Positions 18,795 to 27,162 of a DNA stretch of 64,000 nucleotides are shown here, piece after piece. The notes under the pieces are model-generated. The model was not told the DNA's origin. It searched no databases and saw nothing but the letters and a program-made list of their open reading frames with translations. How positions within the stretch are numbered: the first letter of the stretch is position 1; every line of letters begins with the position of its first letter. The translations under genes were made by a program, and so were the position numbers. Origin of the DNA: JAWKWH01 sp041397625 (GTDB lineage: Bacteria > Pseudomonadota > Alphaproteobacteria > Rhizobiales > Rhizobiaceae); assembly GCA_041397625.1 (NCBI GenBank), contig JAWKWH010000001.1, positions 1,178,001 through 1,242,000 on the forward strand, written 5' to 3'.

Positions 18795-19772
18795 ATGACC
18801 GTTCTCGTCACCGGCGCCACCGGCCTTGTCGGCAACAATGTCGTGCGCGGGCTGCTTGATGCGCATCCGGGCGAACCGGTGCGCTGTCTGCTGCGGGCGA
18901 GCGCCGATCCGCGTCCACTGGCCGACCTCAATGTCGAGATCGCCACCGGCGACATCACCGACCGGATGTCCCTGGACCGCGCGATGGATGGTGTCGATCG
19001 CGTCGTTCACGCCGCCGCCGACGTGCGCATCGGCTGGTCGGGCGCCGATGCGATGCATGTCGCCAATGTCGAAGGAACGGCGAATGTCGCAGGCGCGGCC
19101 CGCGATGCCGGCGCGCGGATGGTGCACGTCTCCAGTGCCGATACGTTGCGCGGCGGGCCGGTCGCGGACATTCCCTATGTGGCGACCAAGCGCGAGGCCG
19201 AGCGGCGGGTTCTCACAGCCGTCGAGGCCGGGCTCGATGCGGTCATCGTCAATCCCGCCTTCGTGCTTGGCCCGAACGACTGGAAACCTTCGTCGGGCCG
19301 GGTGCTCCTTGCCGCGGCATCCGGTTGGGTGCCGTTTGCGCCGCGCGGCGACCTCGGCCTCTGCGACGTTCGCGATGTCGCCGACGTGATCATTGCCGCG
19401 CTTGGCACGGGCGATTGCGGCGCGAGCCACGCGCTGTTCGGCCACCGCATGACCTGGTTGCAAGCGCTTCGGCTTTTCGCCCGGGCCGGCGGCCGCTGGC
19501 CGCCGATCTGCCGCTTCGATCCCGTCGCCTGGCGCGCCGTCGGTCTTGCCGGCGACATGATCGGGCGGCTGACGGGCCGAGAGCCGGCGGTCAACTCGGC
19601 TGCGATCCGCCTTGCGGGCCAGCGCGACCTGCCCGGGGGTGCGAAAAAAAAACCTAGCCTCGAAACCGGGCTGCGCCCGGTCGAAATCACCATTGCCGAT
19701 GCCTGGTCCTGGTTCCAGGCCCAAGCCCGGACCCAAGCCCATGCCGGCGGCGGAAGGAACCAGGCTCGATAG
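18795..19772 (+). CDS. NAD-dependent epimerase/dehydratase (extended SDR)
   Basis: ATG 18795 lies 14 nt after the ETF-QO stop, giving 325 residues; the frame is open further upstream but only in antisense of real coding. The Rossmann motif TGATGLVGNNVVRGLL (residues 6-21) and the catalytic YVATK are present, with Ser in VHVSSADT. The closest style is the dihydroflavonol reductase/HpnA group, but no hopanoid genes are nearby, so a specific substrate is not assigned. A homopolymer run of eight A occurs in codons near 19645 (GAKKKP), a potential slippage or sequencing-error point. Confidence 0.85.
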   Translation: MTVLVTGATGLVGNNVVRGLLDAHPGEPVRCLLRASADPRPLADLNVEIATGDITDRMSLDRAMDGVDRVVHAAADVRIGWSGADAMHVANVEGTANVAGAARDAGARMVHVSSADTLRGGPVADIPYVATKREAERRVLTAVEAGLDAVIVNPAFVLGPNDWKPSSGRVLLAAASGWVPFAPRGDLGLCDVRDVADVIIAALGTGDCGASHALFGHRMTWLQALRLFARAGGRWPPICRFDPVAWRAVGLAGDMIGRLTGREPAVNSAAIRLAGQRDLPGGAKKKPSLETGLRPVEITIADAWSWFQAQARTQAHAGGGRNQAR

Positions 19773-19864
19773 CCGGTTCTCGTTCCAGTAACCGCAAGTA
19801 GAGCTCGTTCTTGCCGCTGCCTGATTCTTGTGTTTTTCTGTTTGGCAGACGATAAGCGGAGGGC

Positions 19865-20461
19865 ATGATGAGGCGTATCCTTACCGTTCTGGCCGTGTGT
19901 TTGTGCGCCCTCGGCGTGGCGGTGACGGCGCATGCCCGTCCGAAAGTTTCCATCAAGACCAAATATTATGATGTCCGTGGCAAGAACGGAGCCGAAGTGC
20001 TGCGTCAGATCAATCGCAAGGGGCCGCGCCACGGTTTCCTCGTCCGGGCCATCGCGCAGACGCGCTATACGTTGAGCTACAGCTACGACACGGTGCGCAC
20101 CAGCAAGGGCTGCCGCACCAAGAATGTGGTGGTCAAGATGGACATCATCTATGTCTATCCCAAGCTTCGCGGCAAGGTTTCGCGCGATCTGAACAGGCGC
20201 TGGAACCGGTTTTTTCGTGGCGTGAAGGCGCATGAGCAGGTGCACGGCAAGCTGGCCCAACAGATGGCCGCCGCAGCCGAGAAGGCGCTTGCGGGAACGC
20301 AAGTAGGCGGCAAGCGCGGATGCCAGAAGATCAAGACCGTTGCCAGCCGCAATGTCGACAAGGCGTTCAAGGCCTATGAACGCAAGCAGATCGCCTTCGA
20401 CAAGAAGGAACACCGCGACAACGGCAATGTCGAAAAACTGGTCGTGGCGCTGGTCAAATAG
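19865..20461 (+). CDS. DUF922 family exported putative zinc metallopeptidase
   Basis: The 198-residue product (ATG ATG at 19865/19868) has a signal peptide ending near AHA-RPK (residue 24-25). It carries a HEXXH zinc motif (AHEQVHGK, His123, Glu124, His127) and a cysteine pair Cys83/Cys153 that could form a disulfide. It ends in the family signature GNVEKLVVALV. This matches DUF922, annotated as putative Zn-dependent proteases; activity has not been shown as far as I know. A second, divergent member lies at 32341-32937. Confidence 0.85.
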   Translation: MMRRILTVLAVCLCALGVAVTAHARPKVSIKTKYYDVRGKNGAEVLRQINRKGPRHGFLVRAIAQTRYTLSYSYDTVRTSKGCRTKNVVVKMDIIYVYPKLRGKVSRDLNRRWNRFFRGVKAHEQVHGKLAQQMAAAAEKALAGTQVGGKRGCQKIKTVASRNVDKAFKAYERKQIAFDKKEHRDNGNVEKLVVALVK

Positions 20462-20468
20462 CCGAACT

Positions 20469-20750
20469 TCAGTTCCACCGATCCACTGTCAGTACGATCG
20501 CCGCAAAGAACAGGACGTAGAAGATCGCCGGAACGGCCAGTATGGCCAGGACCACGTTGGCAAGCGCGGTGCGGTTCGCCCTCTTGAGCAACATGCCACC
20601 CGCCAGAACCGCGATGACGGCGGCGACCAGCCCTGCCCAAAGCCCTCCGTTGAAACTCGACACCGAACCGTCGGCGAGGCCTTCAAGGAGAAAATAGCCG
20701 ACGACCAGTGCCGCAATCGCATCGATGCCAAGCAGTATCCTGTAGAACAT
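20469..20750 (-). CDS. Small three-helix membrane protein, unknown function
   Basis: The 93-residue product has three hydrophobic helices (about 4-23, 36-56 and 64-87), with short Lys/Arg loops giving an N-in type topology. No family is recognised. The gene is convergent with the DUF922 gene, with 7 nt between stops, and lies downstream of the TmpB-like gene on the same strand after a 64-nt gap. Confidence 0.65.
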   Translation of the reverse strand: MFYRILLGIDAIAALVVGYFLLEGLADGSVSSFNGGLWAGLVAAVIAVLAGGMLLKRANRTALANVVLAILAVPAIFYVLFFAAIVLTVDRWN

Positions 20751-20814
20751 TGACAGCCCTCCCGGACCGCGGCGAGCGGCGCGGGAAAGCTACCATGCCT
20801 GTTCGAAATCCGCT

Positions 20815-21414
20815 TCAGGAATCTGCGCGCGCCGAGTGCCGGTCCACCACCCGTTGCAGCATCGGCGCGTAGTGCGAGAATGGCGGGGTTCTCAACCCCT
20901 CGACCTTGCCCTGGTCGTCCCAGATTCGCACCTGCAGAATCGCCGCGAGATTGGGATTGTTGCCGAAATCGGCCACTTCGCCCTCGTCCATGGGTCCGCC
21001 CTGCAGCCCAAGCGTCAGCACGGAAGCCTCGGACAGCTTGGCGAGATAATCGGGATCGGTCGCACACAGATAGCGCTTTGCGGCGACGTGATGGCGCACG
21101 CAATCGGTGACGGTCGACGGGAAGAAGTTCTCGAGCACCTTCGCGCCCGCTTCGTCGTGATGGTTGTCGATGCCGCGATCCTGCGCGTCCTCGGGAAACT
21201 CGTTGGTATAGTGTCCGATATCGTGCAGCAGCGCGGCGGCGATGATCTCGTCCGAAGCGCCGGCCTGTTCGGCAAGCAGCGCGCCCTGCAGCATGTGTTC
21301 CGACATGGTGACCTTCTCGCCGAGATAGGATTCCGCGCCGCGCCGCTCGAAAATGTCGCCGATGAAGTCGACGATGTTGCCGGCGTTGAGTTTGGAGAAG
21401 TCCGGTTTCGGCAT
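20815..21414 (-). CDS. tmpB: HD-domain mixed-valence diiron oxygenase, TmpB/PhnZ-like (C-P bond cleavage)
   Basis: The 199-residue protein is an HD-fold enzyme with the ligand set of PhnZ-type oxygenases: His40, His64-Asp65 with His68 (LHDIGH), His85/86 (NHHDEAG), and Lys113 in HHVAAKRYL. It also keeps Tyr30-x-x-Glu33, the spacing of the Tyr/Glu lid residues of PhnZ. PhnZ/TmpB split a 2-hydroxylated aminophosphonate into an amino acid and phosphate. The upstream gene, 3 nt away, encodes the matching hydroxylase, and the pairing with a butyrobetaine-hydroxylase-like partner points to TmpB rather than PhnZ. If so, the products would be glycine betaine and phosphate. Confidence 0.8.
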   Translation of the reverse strand: MPKPDFSKLNAGNIVDFIGDIFERRGAESYLGEKVTMSEHMLQGALLAEQAGASDEIIAAALLHDIGHYTNEFPEDAQDRGIDNHHDEAGAKVLENFFPSTVTDCVRHHVAAKRYLCATDPDYLAKLSEASVLTLGLQGGPMDEGEVADFGNNPNLAAILQVRIWDDQGKVEGLRTPPFSHYAPMLQRVVDRHSARADS

Positions 21415-21417
21415 GGC

Positions 21418-22563
21418 TCACGCTTCCCGGTGTTCGAGGCTGGCCAGCGTCGAATAGAGGCCGTCGCGGTCGGCGTAGCAGCCCTGCAGCCAGCGCGACC
21501 CCGCGCCCGAATAGCCCTTGCGGGCATGCAGCACGCGGGTGTTGTCGACGATGAAGCATTCGCCCGGCTCGAGCTTGAAAGACACCGCCATCGCCGGATC
21601 GTCGATGATCTCGCCGAGGCGCCGATAGGCGGCATAATATGCACCCATCTCGTCGAACGGCACGTCGGTGAGCGGAGCGCAGGACCGGTTGTTGAAGCGG
21701 ATGGCGACCAGTTCGCCGTCGGGCGCAAGCTCGATCATCGGCTTGCGCGACGTCAGCCTCACGCCGGATGAGCCGGCATATTCGAACCGGGCGCAGTATT
21801 TCGACAGAGCCGCGAAACCCGCCGGATCCTCCGCTCTCAGCCGGTGGGCCGCGGCAAAACCGTCCACGACCATGGAATCGCCGCCCTCCGCCGAATTTTC
21901 CAGGCAGTAGAGAATCTGCAGCGTCGGCACCGGATCGCGATAGGGGTTGTCGGTATGGGCCTGGAGCCCGAGGCCGGTATAGGCGAGGTTGACCGGATTG
22001 ACCTCGGTTCGCACCTCGAACCACCTGCCGTAGTTGGTCTCGCGTACATAGCCGAACAGCGCCGCCACATCCAGGAGCGCACCGCTTGTCGCGGGCCCGC
22101 CGGTCAGCTTCGCAAACCCGAGCCGGCGCACGTTGCCCAGCCATTGCCGCAGCACGCGCGAGTCCGACCTTGCGGCATCGAAACCGGCGCTCGGCACCGC
22201 TTCGTTCAGGCCGCCGTCCCAGGTCTGGACATGGTCCGGCAGCCAGCCGGGCTGGTGCGCGTCATGCCGGTCGTAGGCGTGGCGTAGCAACCATTCGGTT
22301 GGAAACGACACCGACTTGCCCTCCGGCTCGAAGCGCACCGACAGCGCGCCGTCATCATCAAGACCGGCCTGGACGATCCTCGTGTCACGCGGAATGTCGG
22401 AGAGCGTGATCAGCCGTTGGCCCGAACCGGGAGCGCGCGTTTCGGCGTCGAGCGCGTTGTCGCGCAGCCAGATCGCGTGAAACCGCGCTAAGCCGCCATT
22501 GTCGTCGGACAGCGCTATCGCGGCGCCGTCAGCGATGATTTCCGCATGAGCGTAGGCACCCAT
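21418..22563 (-). CDS. tmpA: Fe(II)/2-oxoglutarate dioxygenase, TmpA-like (gamma-butyrobetaine hydroxylase family)
   Basis: The 381-residue protein has the butyrobetaine-hydroxylase layout. A small N-terminal domain (about 1-95, with HAIWLRDNALD and FPTEWL) is followed by a TauD/TfdA domain whose iron ligands are His203, Asp205 (AHTDNPYRDP) and His346 (VLHARKGY). In the TmpAB pathway this enzyme hydroxylates 2-(trimethylamino)ethylphosphonate before C-P cleavage by TmpB. The adjacency to the PhnZ/TmpB-type gene is the main evidence against a carnitine-synthesis role. A GAGGGA ribosome-binding site precedes the ATG. It is divergent from a LysR regulator across 96 bp. Confidence 0.82.
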   Translation of the reverse strand: MGAYAHAEIIADGAAIALSDDNGGLARFHAIWLRDNALDAETRAPGSGQRLITLSDIPRDTRIVQAGLDDDGALSVRFEPEGKSVSFPTEWLLRHAYDRHDAHQPGWLPDHVQTWDGGLNEAVPSAGFDAARSDSRVLRQWLGNVRRLGFAKLTGGPATSGALLDVAALFGYVRETNYGRWFEVRTEVNPVNLAYTGLGLQAHTDNPYRDPVPTLQILYCLENSAEGGDSMVVDGFAAAHRLRAEDPAGFAALSKYCARFEYAGSSGVRLTSRKPMIELAPDGELVAIRFNNRSCAPLTDVPFDEMGAYYAAYRRLGEIIDDPAMAVSFKLEPGECFIVDNTRVLHARKGYSGAGSRWLQGCYADRDGLYSTLASLEHREA

Positions 22564-22593
22564 GAGCTTCCCTCTTTGTTGATCCGATTGGCT

Positions 22594-22611
22594 GGAATTT
22601 ACGGCAATTCC
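22594..22611. promoter_or_regulatory. Inverted repeat in the tmpA-lysR control region (site 1)
   Basis: GGAATT (22594-22599) and AATTCC (22606-22611) are perfect 6-bp arms around a 6-nt spacer, 31 nt from the tmpA start. The size and place fit a LysR-type recognition site. Confidence 0.45.
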
Positions 22612-22619
22612 GGCCTAAG

Positions 22620-22637
22620 GAAAATCAATGGATTTTC
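22620..22637. promoter_or_regulatory. Inverted repeat in the tmpA-lysR control region (site 2)
   Basis: The 18-bp element GAAAATCAATGGATTTTC has perfect 7-bp arms and a 4-nt spacer. It lies 23 nt before the lysR start, where an autoregulatory site of a LysR protein is usually found. Confidence 0.45.
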
Positions 22638-22659
22638 GCCACGAGACCCAAGAAAACTT

Positions 22660-23529
22660 ATGACAACACCGCCGACCGATGAATTGCCGCCATTGGAGTG
22701 GCTGCGCGCGTTCGAGGCAGCCGGCAGACTTGGCAGTTTCACCGCTGCCGCGGGCGAGACCGGCCTCACACAGGCGGCCGTCAGCCAGCGCATCAAACTG
22801 CTGGAGGAACGGCTCGGCACGAGGCTGTTCAAGCGCCTGCCGAAGGGCGTGGAATTGACGGTCGCCGGCGACGCCTATCTGCCGCACATCGCCGACGCGC
22901 TGGCGCGCGTGCGCCGCGGCACCGCCGACCTGTTCTCCCGGCCGCGCACCCGCATCTCGATTGCCGCCACGCCGTCGTTGATCGCGCTGTGGATAGCGCC
23001 GCGGCTGGTGCGATTGTCGGCGTCGCTGCCCGGTACCGAAATCTCGTTGGTCTCCATTGGCCGCGACGCCGACTACGAGGAACCGGGCCACGACTATCAG
23101 ATACGGTTCGGCGCCGGCGCATGGGACGGCTACGAGACCGTGCTGCTGTTTGCCGAGGTGATGGTTCCCGTGGCCGCACCGGCGGCGCTGTCGGCGGTTG
23201 ACGACTGGCGAAGCCTGCCGGCCATTGCGCTCAACGGCCCGCGCGACGGCTGGCGCGAGTGGGCCTCGTTCACCGGAGAACCGCCGCCCGGCCCAGCCGT
23301 GCTGCGCTTCGACAGCCAGGTCGCTGCGCTTCAGGCTGCGGCCGGTGGCGCGGGCGTCGCGCTTGCCTCCTTGCCGCTTGCAGCCGCGATGATCGACGGC
23401 GGCGATCTTGTCCGGTTGCCCGGCAGCGAACTGGCAATGCCCGGCGGCCAGTTCCTGTGCTGGGCGGGCAGCCGCGCGCCGCGCCGGCAGCATGAGGCGG
23501 TTTGCCGATCGCTCGGGGCCGTGATCTGA
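22660..23529 (+). CDS. LysR-family transcriptional regulator
   Basis: ATG 22660 gives 289 residues; the upstream extension of the frame crosses the control region and is unlikely. The N-terminal winged helix-turn-helix (about 10-68) has the LysR motif FTAAAGETGLTQAAVSQRIK, GcvA-like in style. A substrate-binding domain follows (about 95-285). It is divergent from the tmpAB pair and is the obvious candidate regulator of it, the co-inducer presumably being a phosphonate or its product. Two inverted repeats lie between the genes. Confidence 0.9.
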   Translation: MTTPPTDELPPLEWLRAFEAAGRLGSFTAAAGETGLTQAAVSQRIKLLEERLGTRLFKRLPKGVELTVAGDAYLPHIADALARVRRGTADLFSRPRTRISIAATPSLIALWIAPRLVRLSASLPGTEISLVSIGRDADYEEPGHDYQIRFGAGAWDGYETVLLFAEVMVPVAAPAALSAVDDWRSLPAIALNGPRDGWREWASFTGEPPPGPAVLRFDSQVAALQAAAGGAGVALASLPLAAAMIDGGDLVRLPGSELAMPGGQFLCWAGSRAPRRQHEAVCRSLGAVI

Positions 23530-23553
23530 TCGGAAGCGATACCGCGCTGCGGG

Positions 23554-25053
23554 CTATTGAAACGCCGTCTCGGTGAACGAGCGCAGCTTGCGCGAGTGCA
23601 GCCGTTCCGGCGGCATCTTTGCCAACGCCTCCAGCGCCTTGATGCCGATGGTCAGGTGCTGGCCAACCTGACGCTTGTAGAAGTCGGTCGCCATGCCGGG
23701 CAGTTTCAGTTCGCCGTGCAGCGGCTTGTCGGAAACGCACAAAAGCGTGCCGTAGGGCACGCGGAAGCGGAAACCGTTGGCGGCGATAGTGGCCGATTCC
23801 ATGTCGAGCGCGATGGCGCGCGACTGCGACAGGCGCTGCACCGGACCGCGCTGGTCGCGCAGTTCCCAGTTGCGGTTGTCGATGGTCGCCACCGTACCGG
23901 TGCGCATCACCCGCTTGAGGTCGTAGCCGGTCAGCCCCGTCACCTCGGCGACCGCCTCCTGCAGCGCCACCTGCACCTCGGCCAGGGCCGGGATCGGCAC
24001 CCAGACCGGCAGATCGTCGTCGAGCACATGATCCTCGCGCACATAGGCGTGCGCCAGCACATAGTCGCCAAGCGCCTGGCTGTTGCGCAGGCCGGCGCAA
24101 TGGCCGAGCATCAGCCAGGCATGCGGACGCAGCACCGCGATATGGTCGGTGATCGTCTTGGCGTTGGACGGGCCGACGCCGATATTGACCATGGTGATGC
24201 CGCCATGGCCGGGCTTGATCAGATGATAGGCCGGCATCTGCGGCAGCCGGCCGGGCGCGGCGCCGGCGCAGGGCGAGGCGTCGCCCGCCCGCGTCATCAC
24301 ATTGCCCGGCTCGACAAAGGCCGAGTAACCGCCGCCGCCCTCGGCCATCATGGTCCGGGCATGCTTGCAGAATTCGTCGATGTAGAACTGGTAGTTGGTG
24401 AAAAGCACGAAGTTCTGAAAGTGGTTGGGACTGGTCGCCGTGTAGTGCGCCATGCGATGCAGCGAATAGTCGATGCGCTGCGCCGTGAACGGCGCCAGCG
24501 GCAACGGCTCGCCCGGCCCGGGCTCGTATGTGCCGTTGGCGATCTGGTCGTCTGTGGCGTTGATGTCGGGCACGTCGAACAGGTCGCGCAGCGGCCGGTC
24601 GATCGTCTCGGCCGCCGTGGCGTCGATATTGGAATCTTCGTCGAAGGCGAAATGCAGCGGGATCGGCGTATCCGATTCGCTGACTTCCACCGGCACGCCA
24701 TGGTGACGCATGATCAGGCCGAGCTGGTTGACCAGATAGGGCTCGAACAGGTCCGGCCGGGTGATCGTCGCCGCATAGCGTCCGGGCGCCGGCATATGAC
24801 CGTAGGCAAGGCGCGAATCGATATGCGCGAACGAGGTCGTCGAGACGCTGACTTCCGGGTAGTAGGCGCGAAACCGCCCCGGCACCCCTTCGCGGCAATA
24901 ATCGGTGAACGCCCGCACCAGAAACGTGGTGTTGCGGCGGTAAAGCGCCCTCAGGGCCTCGACGGCCTTGTCTGCGTCGGTAAAGGTCTGCCGGGCAAAC
25001 GGCTCCGGTCTCGTGACCTCTTCAATCGGTCGGGAAAAAGTTCTGTCGTCCAT
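23554..25053 (-). CDS. amn: AMP nucleosidase
   Basis: The 499-residue product starts at ATG 25053 (longer in-frame extension ignored). It has the AMP nucleosidase N-terminal domain (about 20-190) followed by a purine nucleoside phosphorylase-type catalytic domain with MVNIGVGPSNAKTITDHIAV and GTVATIDNRNWELRD segments. It hydrolyses AMP to adenine and ribose 5-phosphate and helps set adenylate pools. It lies 24 nt after the lysR stop, convergent with it, and is not obviously connected with the phosphonate genes. Confidence 0.95.
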   Translation of the reverse strand: MDDRTFSRPIEEVTRPEPFARQTFTDADKAVEALRALYRRNTTFLVRAFTDYCREGVPGRFRAYYPEVSVSTTSFAHIDSRLAYGHMPAPGRYAATITRPDLFEPYLVNQLGLIMRHHGVPVEVSESDTPIPLHFAFDEDSNIDATAAETIDRPLRDLFDVPDINATDDQIANGTYEPGPGEPLPLAPFTAQRIDYSLHRMAHYTATSPNHFQNFVLFTNYQFYIDEFCKHARTMMAEGGGGYSAFVEPGNVMTRAGDASPCAGAAPGRLPQMPAYHLIKPGHGGITMVNIGVGPSNAKTITDHIAVLRPHAWLMLGHCAGLRNSQALGDYVLAHAYVREDHVLDDDLPVWVPIPALAEVQVALQEAVAEVTGLTGYDLKRVMRTGTVATIDNRNWELRDQRGPVQRLSQSRAIALDMESATIAANGFRFRVPYGTLLCVSDKPLHGELKLPGMATDFYKRQVGQHLTIGIKALEALAKMPPERLHSRKLRSFTETAFQ

Positions 25054-25129
25054 GACCCAATATAGAGATGTCCCCGGCGCTTTGGGAGAGGGTTGGCGCA
25101 AAATTGTGACATCGCGGTTTCTCCCCGGC

Positions 25130-25297
25130 TCAACGGTTTCTGCGGATCGAGACCATCAGCACGAAGCCGACGCCGCGATTGGCGGAGACATTGTCGCCGA
25201 CGGTGACGGTGGAAACGGCCTGGACGGGCGCGGCGCAGGCCATGGCGGAAAAGACCAGCGCGACGGCGATCAGGCGGGTGGTGAAACGGCGGATCAT
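25130..25297 (-). CDS. Small exported peptide (55 aa), unknown
   Basis: The ORF begins MIRRFTTRLIAVALVFS and has a signal-peptide-like N-terminus with an AQA-type cleavage site near residue 26. About 29 mature residues end in SIRRNR. It was read from ATG 25297, inside a longer open frame. A second small ORF upstream (25329-25490) starts with a similar RRFT segment encoded by the same GTGAAACGGCG DNA string, so the two may be a duplicated pair. Function is unknown and coding status is uncertain. Confidence 0.4.
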   Translation of the reverse strand: MIRRFTTRLIAVALVFSAMACAAPVQAVSTVTVGDNVSANRGVGFVLMVSIRRNR

Positions 25298-25328
25298 CGG
25301 GAAACTCGTACGCGTGCCGGCGCCGCCA

Positions 25329-25490
25329 TCAGCGGCGCAGCGCCCGGTTGCAGGCCGGGCTCGATTGCAGGATGCAGGAGACGCCGTGCGTCGTGCCGGT
25401 GCGCCGCTCGCTATTGGCGGCGACCGTTGCAAACCACATGCCGAAGATCGTCAGCAACAGGCAGATGATGGTGAAACGGCGAAACAGCAT
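25329..25490 (-). CDS. Small exported peptide (53 aa), unknown
   Basis: The ORF begins MLFRRFTIICLLLTIFG and has a hydrophobic leader to about residue 25 (ATVAANS). The mature part is short and basic with two cysteines (CILQSSPAC). It sits 31 nt upstream of the other small ORF on the same strand. No ribosome-binding site is obvious. I offer it as a possible gene because of the leader-peptide character and the similarity to its neighbour. Confidence 0.4.
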   Translation of the reverse strand: MLFRRFTIICLLLTIFGMWFATVAANSERRTGTTHGVSCILQSSPACNRALRR

Positions 25491-25676
25491 GATTGGCGGT
25501 GTCCCTGGGCGATTGTCGCGCAGACAATGCGCCAGCCGCGCTGAACCGGCCCTGATGGGAGCGTTCATCGGCCGTTCAAACAGGTTAATCGCTTCCGGGC
25601 GGCGTACCGGCTTGGGAATCGGCCGCGCCGGGGTTAAGACTGCGGATGGCGACAACCACTTGCAGGCGAGGCCTAC

Positions 25677-26405
25677 ATGACCGCACAGAGCGAACCGATC
25701 GAACTTTTCTACTGGCCGACGCCGAACGGCTGGAAGATCACCATCATGCTGGAGGAACTCGGCGTTCCCTACGTGGTCCGCTACGTCAATATCGGCGCCG
25801 GCGAGCAGTTCGAGCCGGAATTCCTGAGAATCGCTCCCAACAACCGCATGCCGGCGATCGTCGATCCGCAAGGCCCGAAACCGGAGGGTGGGTATGGCGG
25901 CGAACCGGTCTCGGTGTTCGAATCGGGCGCCATCCTGCAATATCTCGGCCGCAAGTTTGCCCGCTTCTATCCGTCAGACGAGCGCCGCCGCATCGAGGTG
26001 GAGCAGTGGCTGTTCTGGCAGATGGGCGGGCTCGGGCCGATGGCCGGCCAGGCGCATCACTTTCGCGGCTATGCGCCCGAGCAGATACCCTACGCCATCG
26101 ACCGCTACACCAACGAGTGCAACCGCCTTTACGGTGTCATGAACAAGCGCCTGGCCGACCGCGACTTCCTGGCCGGCGACTATTCGATTGCCGACATGGC
26201 GTGCATCGGCTGGGTCAAGCCGCATGGGCGCCAGGGCCAGGATCTCGACGATTTTCCAAATCTGAAGCGCTGGTTCGACGCCCTGATGGCAAGGCCCGCC
26301 GTCGAGCGCGGCATGGCGGTGGGTATCGAATATCGCAGATCGATCGCCGAGATGCGCGAGGACAGGCAAGCGCAGGCTGTGCTGTTCGGGCAGCGGGCAC
26401 GGTAG
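25677..26405 (+). CDS. Glutathione S-transferase, Nu-class-like (YfcG/YghU group)
   Basis: The 242-residue protein has a thioredoxin-fold N-terminal domain (about 5-95) with the Nu-class opening ELFYWPTPNGWKITIMLEE, the cis-Pro motif RMPAIVD and the glutathione-binding ESGAILQYL. An all-helical C-terminal domain follows with the capping motif YSIADMACIGW. Nu-class enzymes act as glutathione-dependent disulfide reductases or peroxidases. The gene is 22 nt upstream of a glyoxalase-fold gene on the same strand, suggesting a small detoxification operon. Confidence 0.9.
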   Translation: MTAQSEPIELFYWPTPNGWKITIMLEELGVPYVVRYVNIGAGEQFEPEFLRIAPNNRMPAIVDPQGPKPEGGYGGEPVSVFESGAILQYLGRKFARFYPSDERRRIEVEQWLFWQMGGLGPMAGQAHHFRGYAPEQIPYAIDRYTNECNRLYGVMNKRLADRDFLAGDYSIADMACIGWVKPHGRQGQDLDDFPNLKRWFDALMARPAVERGMAVGIEYRRSIAEMREDRQAQAVLFGQRAR

Positions 26406-26427
26406 CTTTGAGAACCGGGAGGCCGGG

Positions 26428-26808
26428 ATGGCGGTCACGCTGACAAGGGCAATTCCGATGCTGCGGTCCTTCGACGAAGCCAGGGCAAAGGAATTCTATC
26501 TCGACTTCCTCGGTTTCGATCTGGACTGGGAGCACCGTTTCGAGCCGGAAACGCCGCTCTACATGCAGGTGTCGCGCGGCGATGTCGCCCTTCAAATAAG
26601 CGAGCATCACGGCGACGGCACTCCGGGCGCCGCCGTCTTTGTCGAGATGGCCGGGATCAAGGCGTTCCACGCCGAGATCACGGCGAAGAACTACCGCGCA
26701 ATGCGTCCCGGCATCGTCGACGCGCCCTGGGGCGCCTGGCTGATGCAGGTCATCGACCCGTTCGGCAACAAGATCAACTTCAACGAGATGAAGCCGGCCG
26801 AAGACTAG
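26428..26808 (+). CDS. Glyoxalase/bleomycin-resistance superfamily protein
   Basis: The 126-residue protein has the beta-alpha-beta-beta-beta glyoxalase fold pattern. It opens with TRAIPMLRSFDEARAKEFYLDFLGF, contains DVALQISEHHGDG, and ends in the VIDPFGNKINFNE signature. It most resembles bleomycin-resistance-type (glyoxalase-superfamily) binding proteins, but a genuine resistance function is not implied. It follows the GST gene by 22 nt and is convergent with the DUF2147 gene. Confidence 0.85.
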   Translation: MAVTLTRAIPMLRSFDEARAKEFYLDFLGFDLDWEHRFEPETPLYMQVSRGDVALQISEHHGDGTPGAAVFVEMAGIKAFHAEITAKNYRAMRPGIVDAPWGAWLMQVIDPFGNKINFNEMKPAED

Positions 26809-26820
26809 GTCGGCCGGCCA

Positions 26821-27162
26821 CTACTGCCGGCGCCAGGTATCGGTCTTGACGGTTATTCCCAGTTTCTTGGCGACCATCTTCATGGAGTTGCCCTGAAGCG
26901 TCGCGGTCCCCGAGAAGCTTATGCCGGTGCTGAACTGCTTCAAGGTACCCCGATAGACATTGCCGCCTTCGGGACCGAGTTTGCCGGAGCGTTTTCCTTT
27001 GTAGTCGCCGTCGGCGACATCGACGCAGAACTTGCCGCCACATGCAGAGATCTTGATAAGGACGTTGTCGCCGGTTTTCCACATGCCCTCGATCGGATCG
27101 GCCATCGCCGTAGCCGTCATCGCGATGCTGGCGATTGCCGCCAGGATAAGTCTGCTTTTCAT
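26821..27162 (-). CDS. DUF2147 domain exported protein
   Basis: ATG 27162 follows a GGGAGGAG ribosome-binding site and gives 113 residues with a signal peptide cleaved at AMA-DPI (about residue 22). The mature part matches DUF2147 from its WKTGDNVLIKISACGGKFC opening to the YRGTLK, SGTATLQGNSM and TDTWRR segments, with a Cys pair near residues 39/44. Members are lipocalin-like periplasmic proteins of unknown role. It is convergent with the glyoxalase-fold gene. Confidence 0.85.
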   Translation of the reverse strand: MKSRLILAAIASIAMTATAMADPIEGMWKTGDNVLIKISACGGKFCVDVADGDYKGKRSGKLGPEGGNVYRGTLKQFSTGISFSGTATLQGNSMKMVAKKLGITVKTDTWRRQ

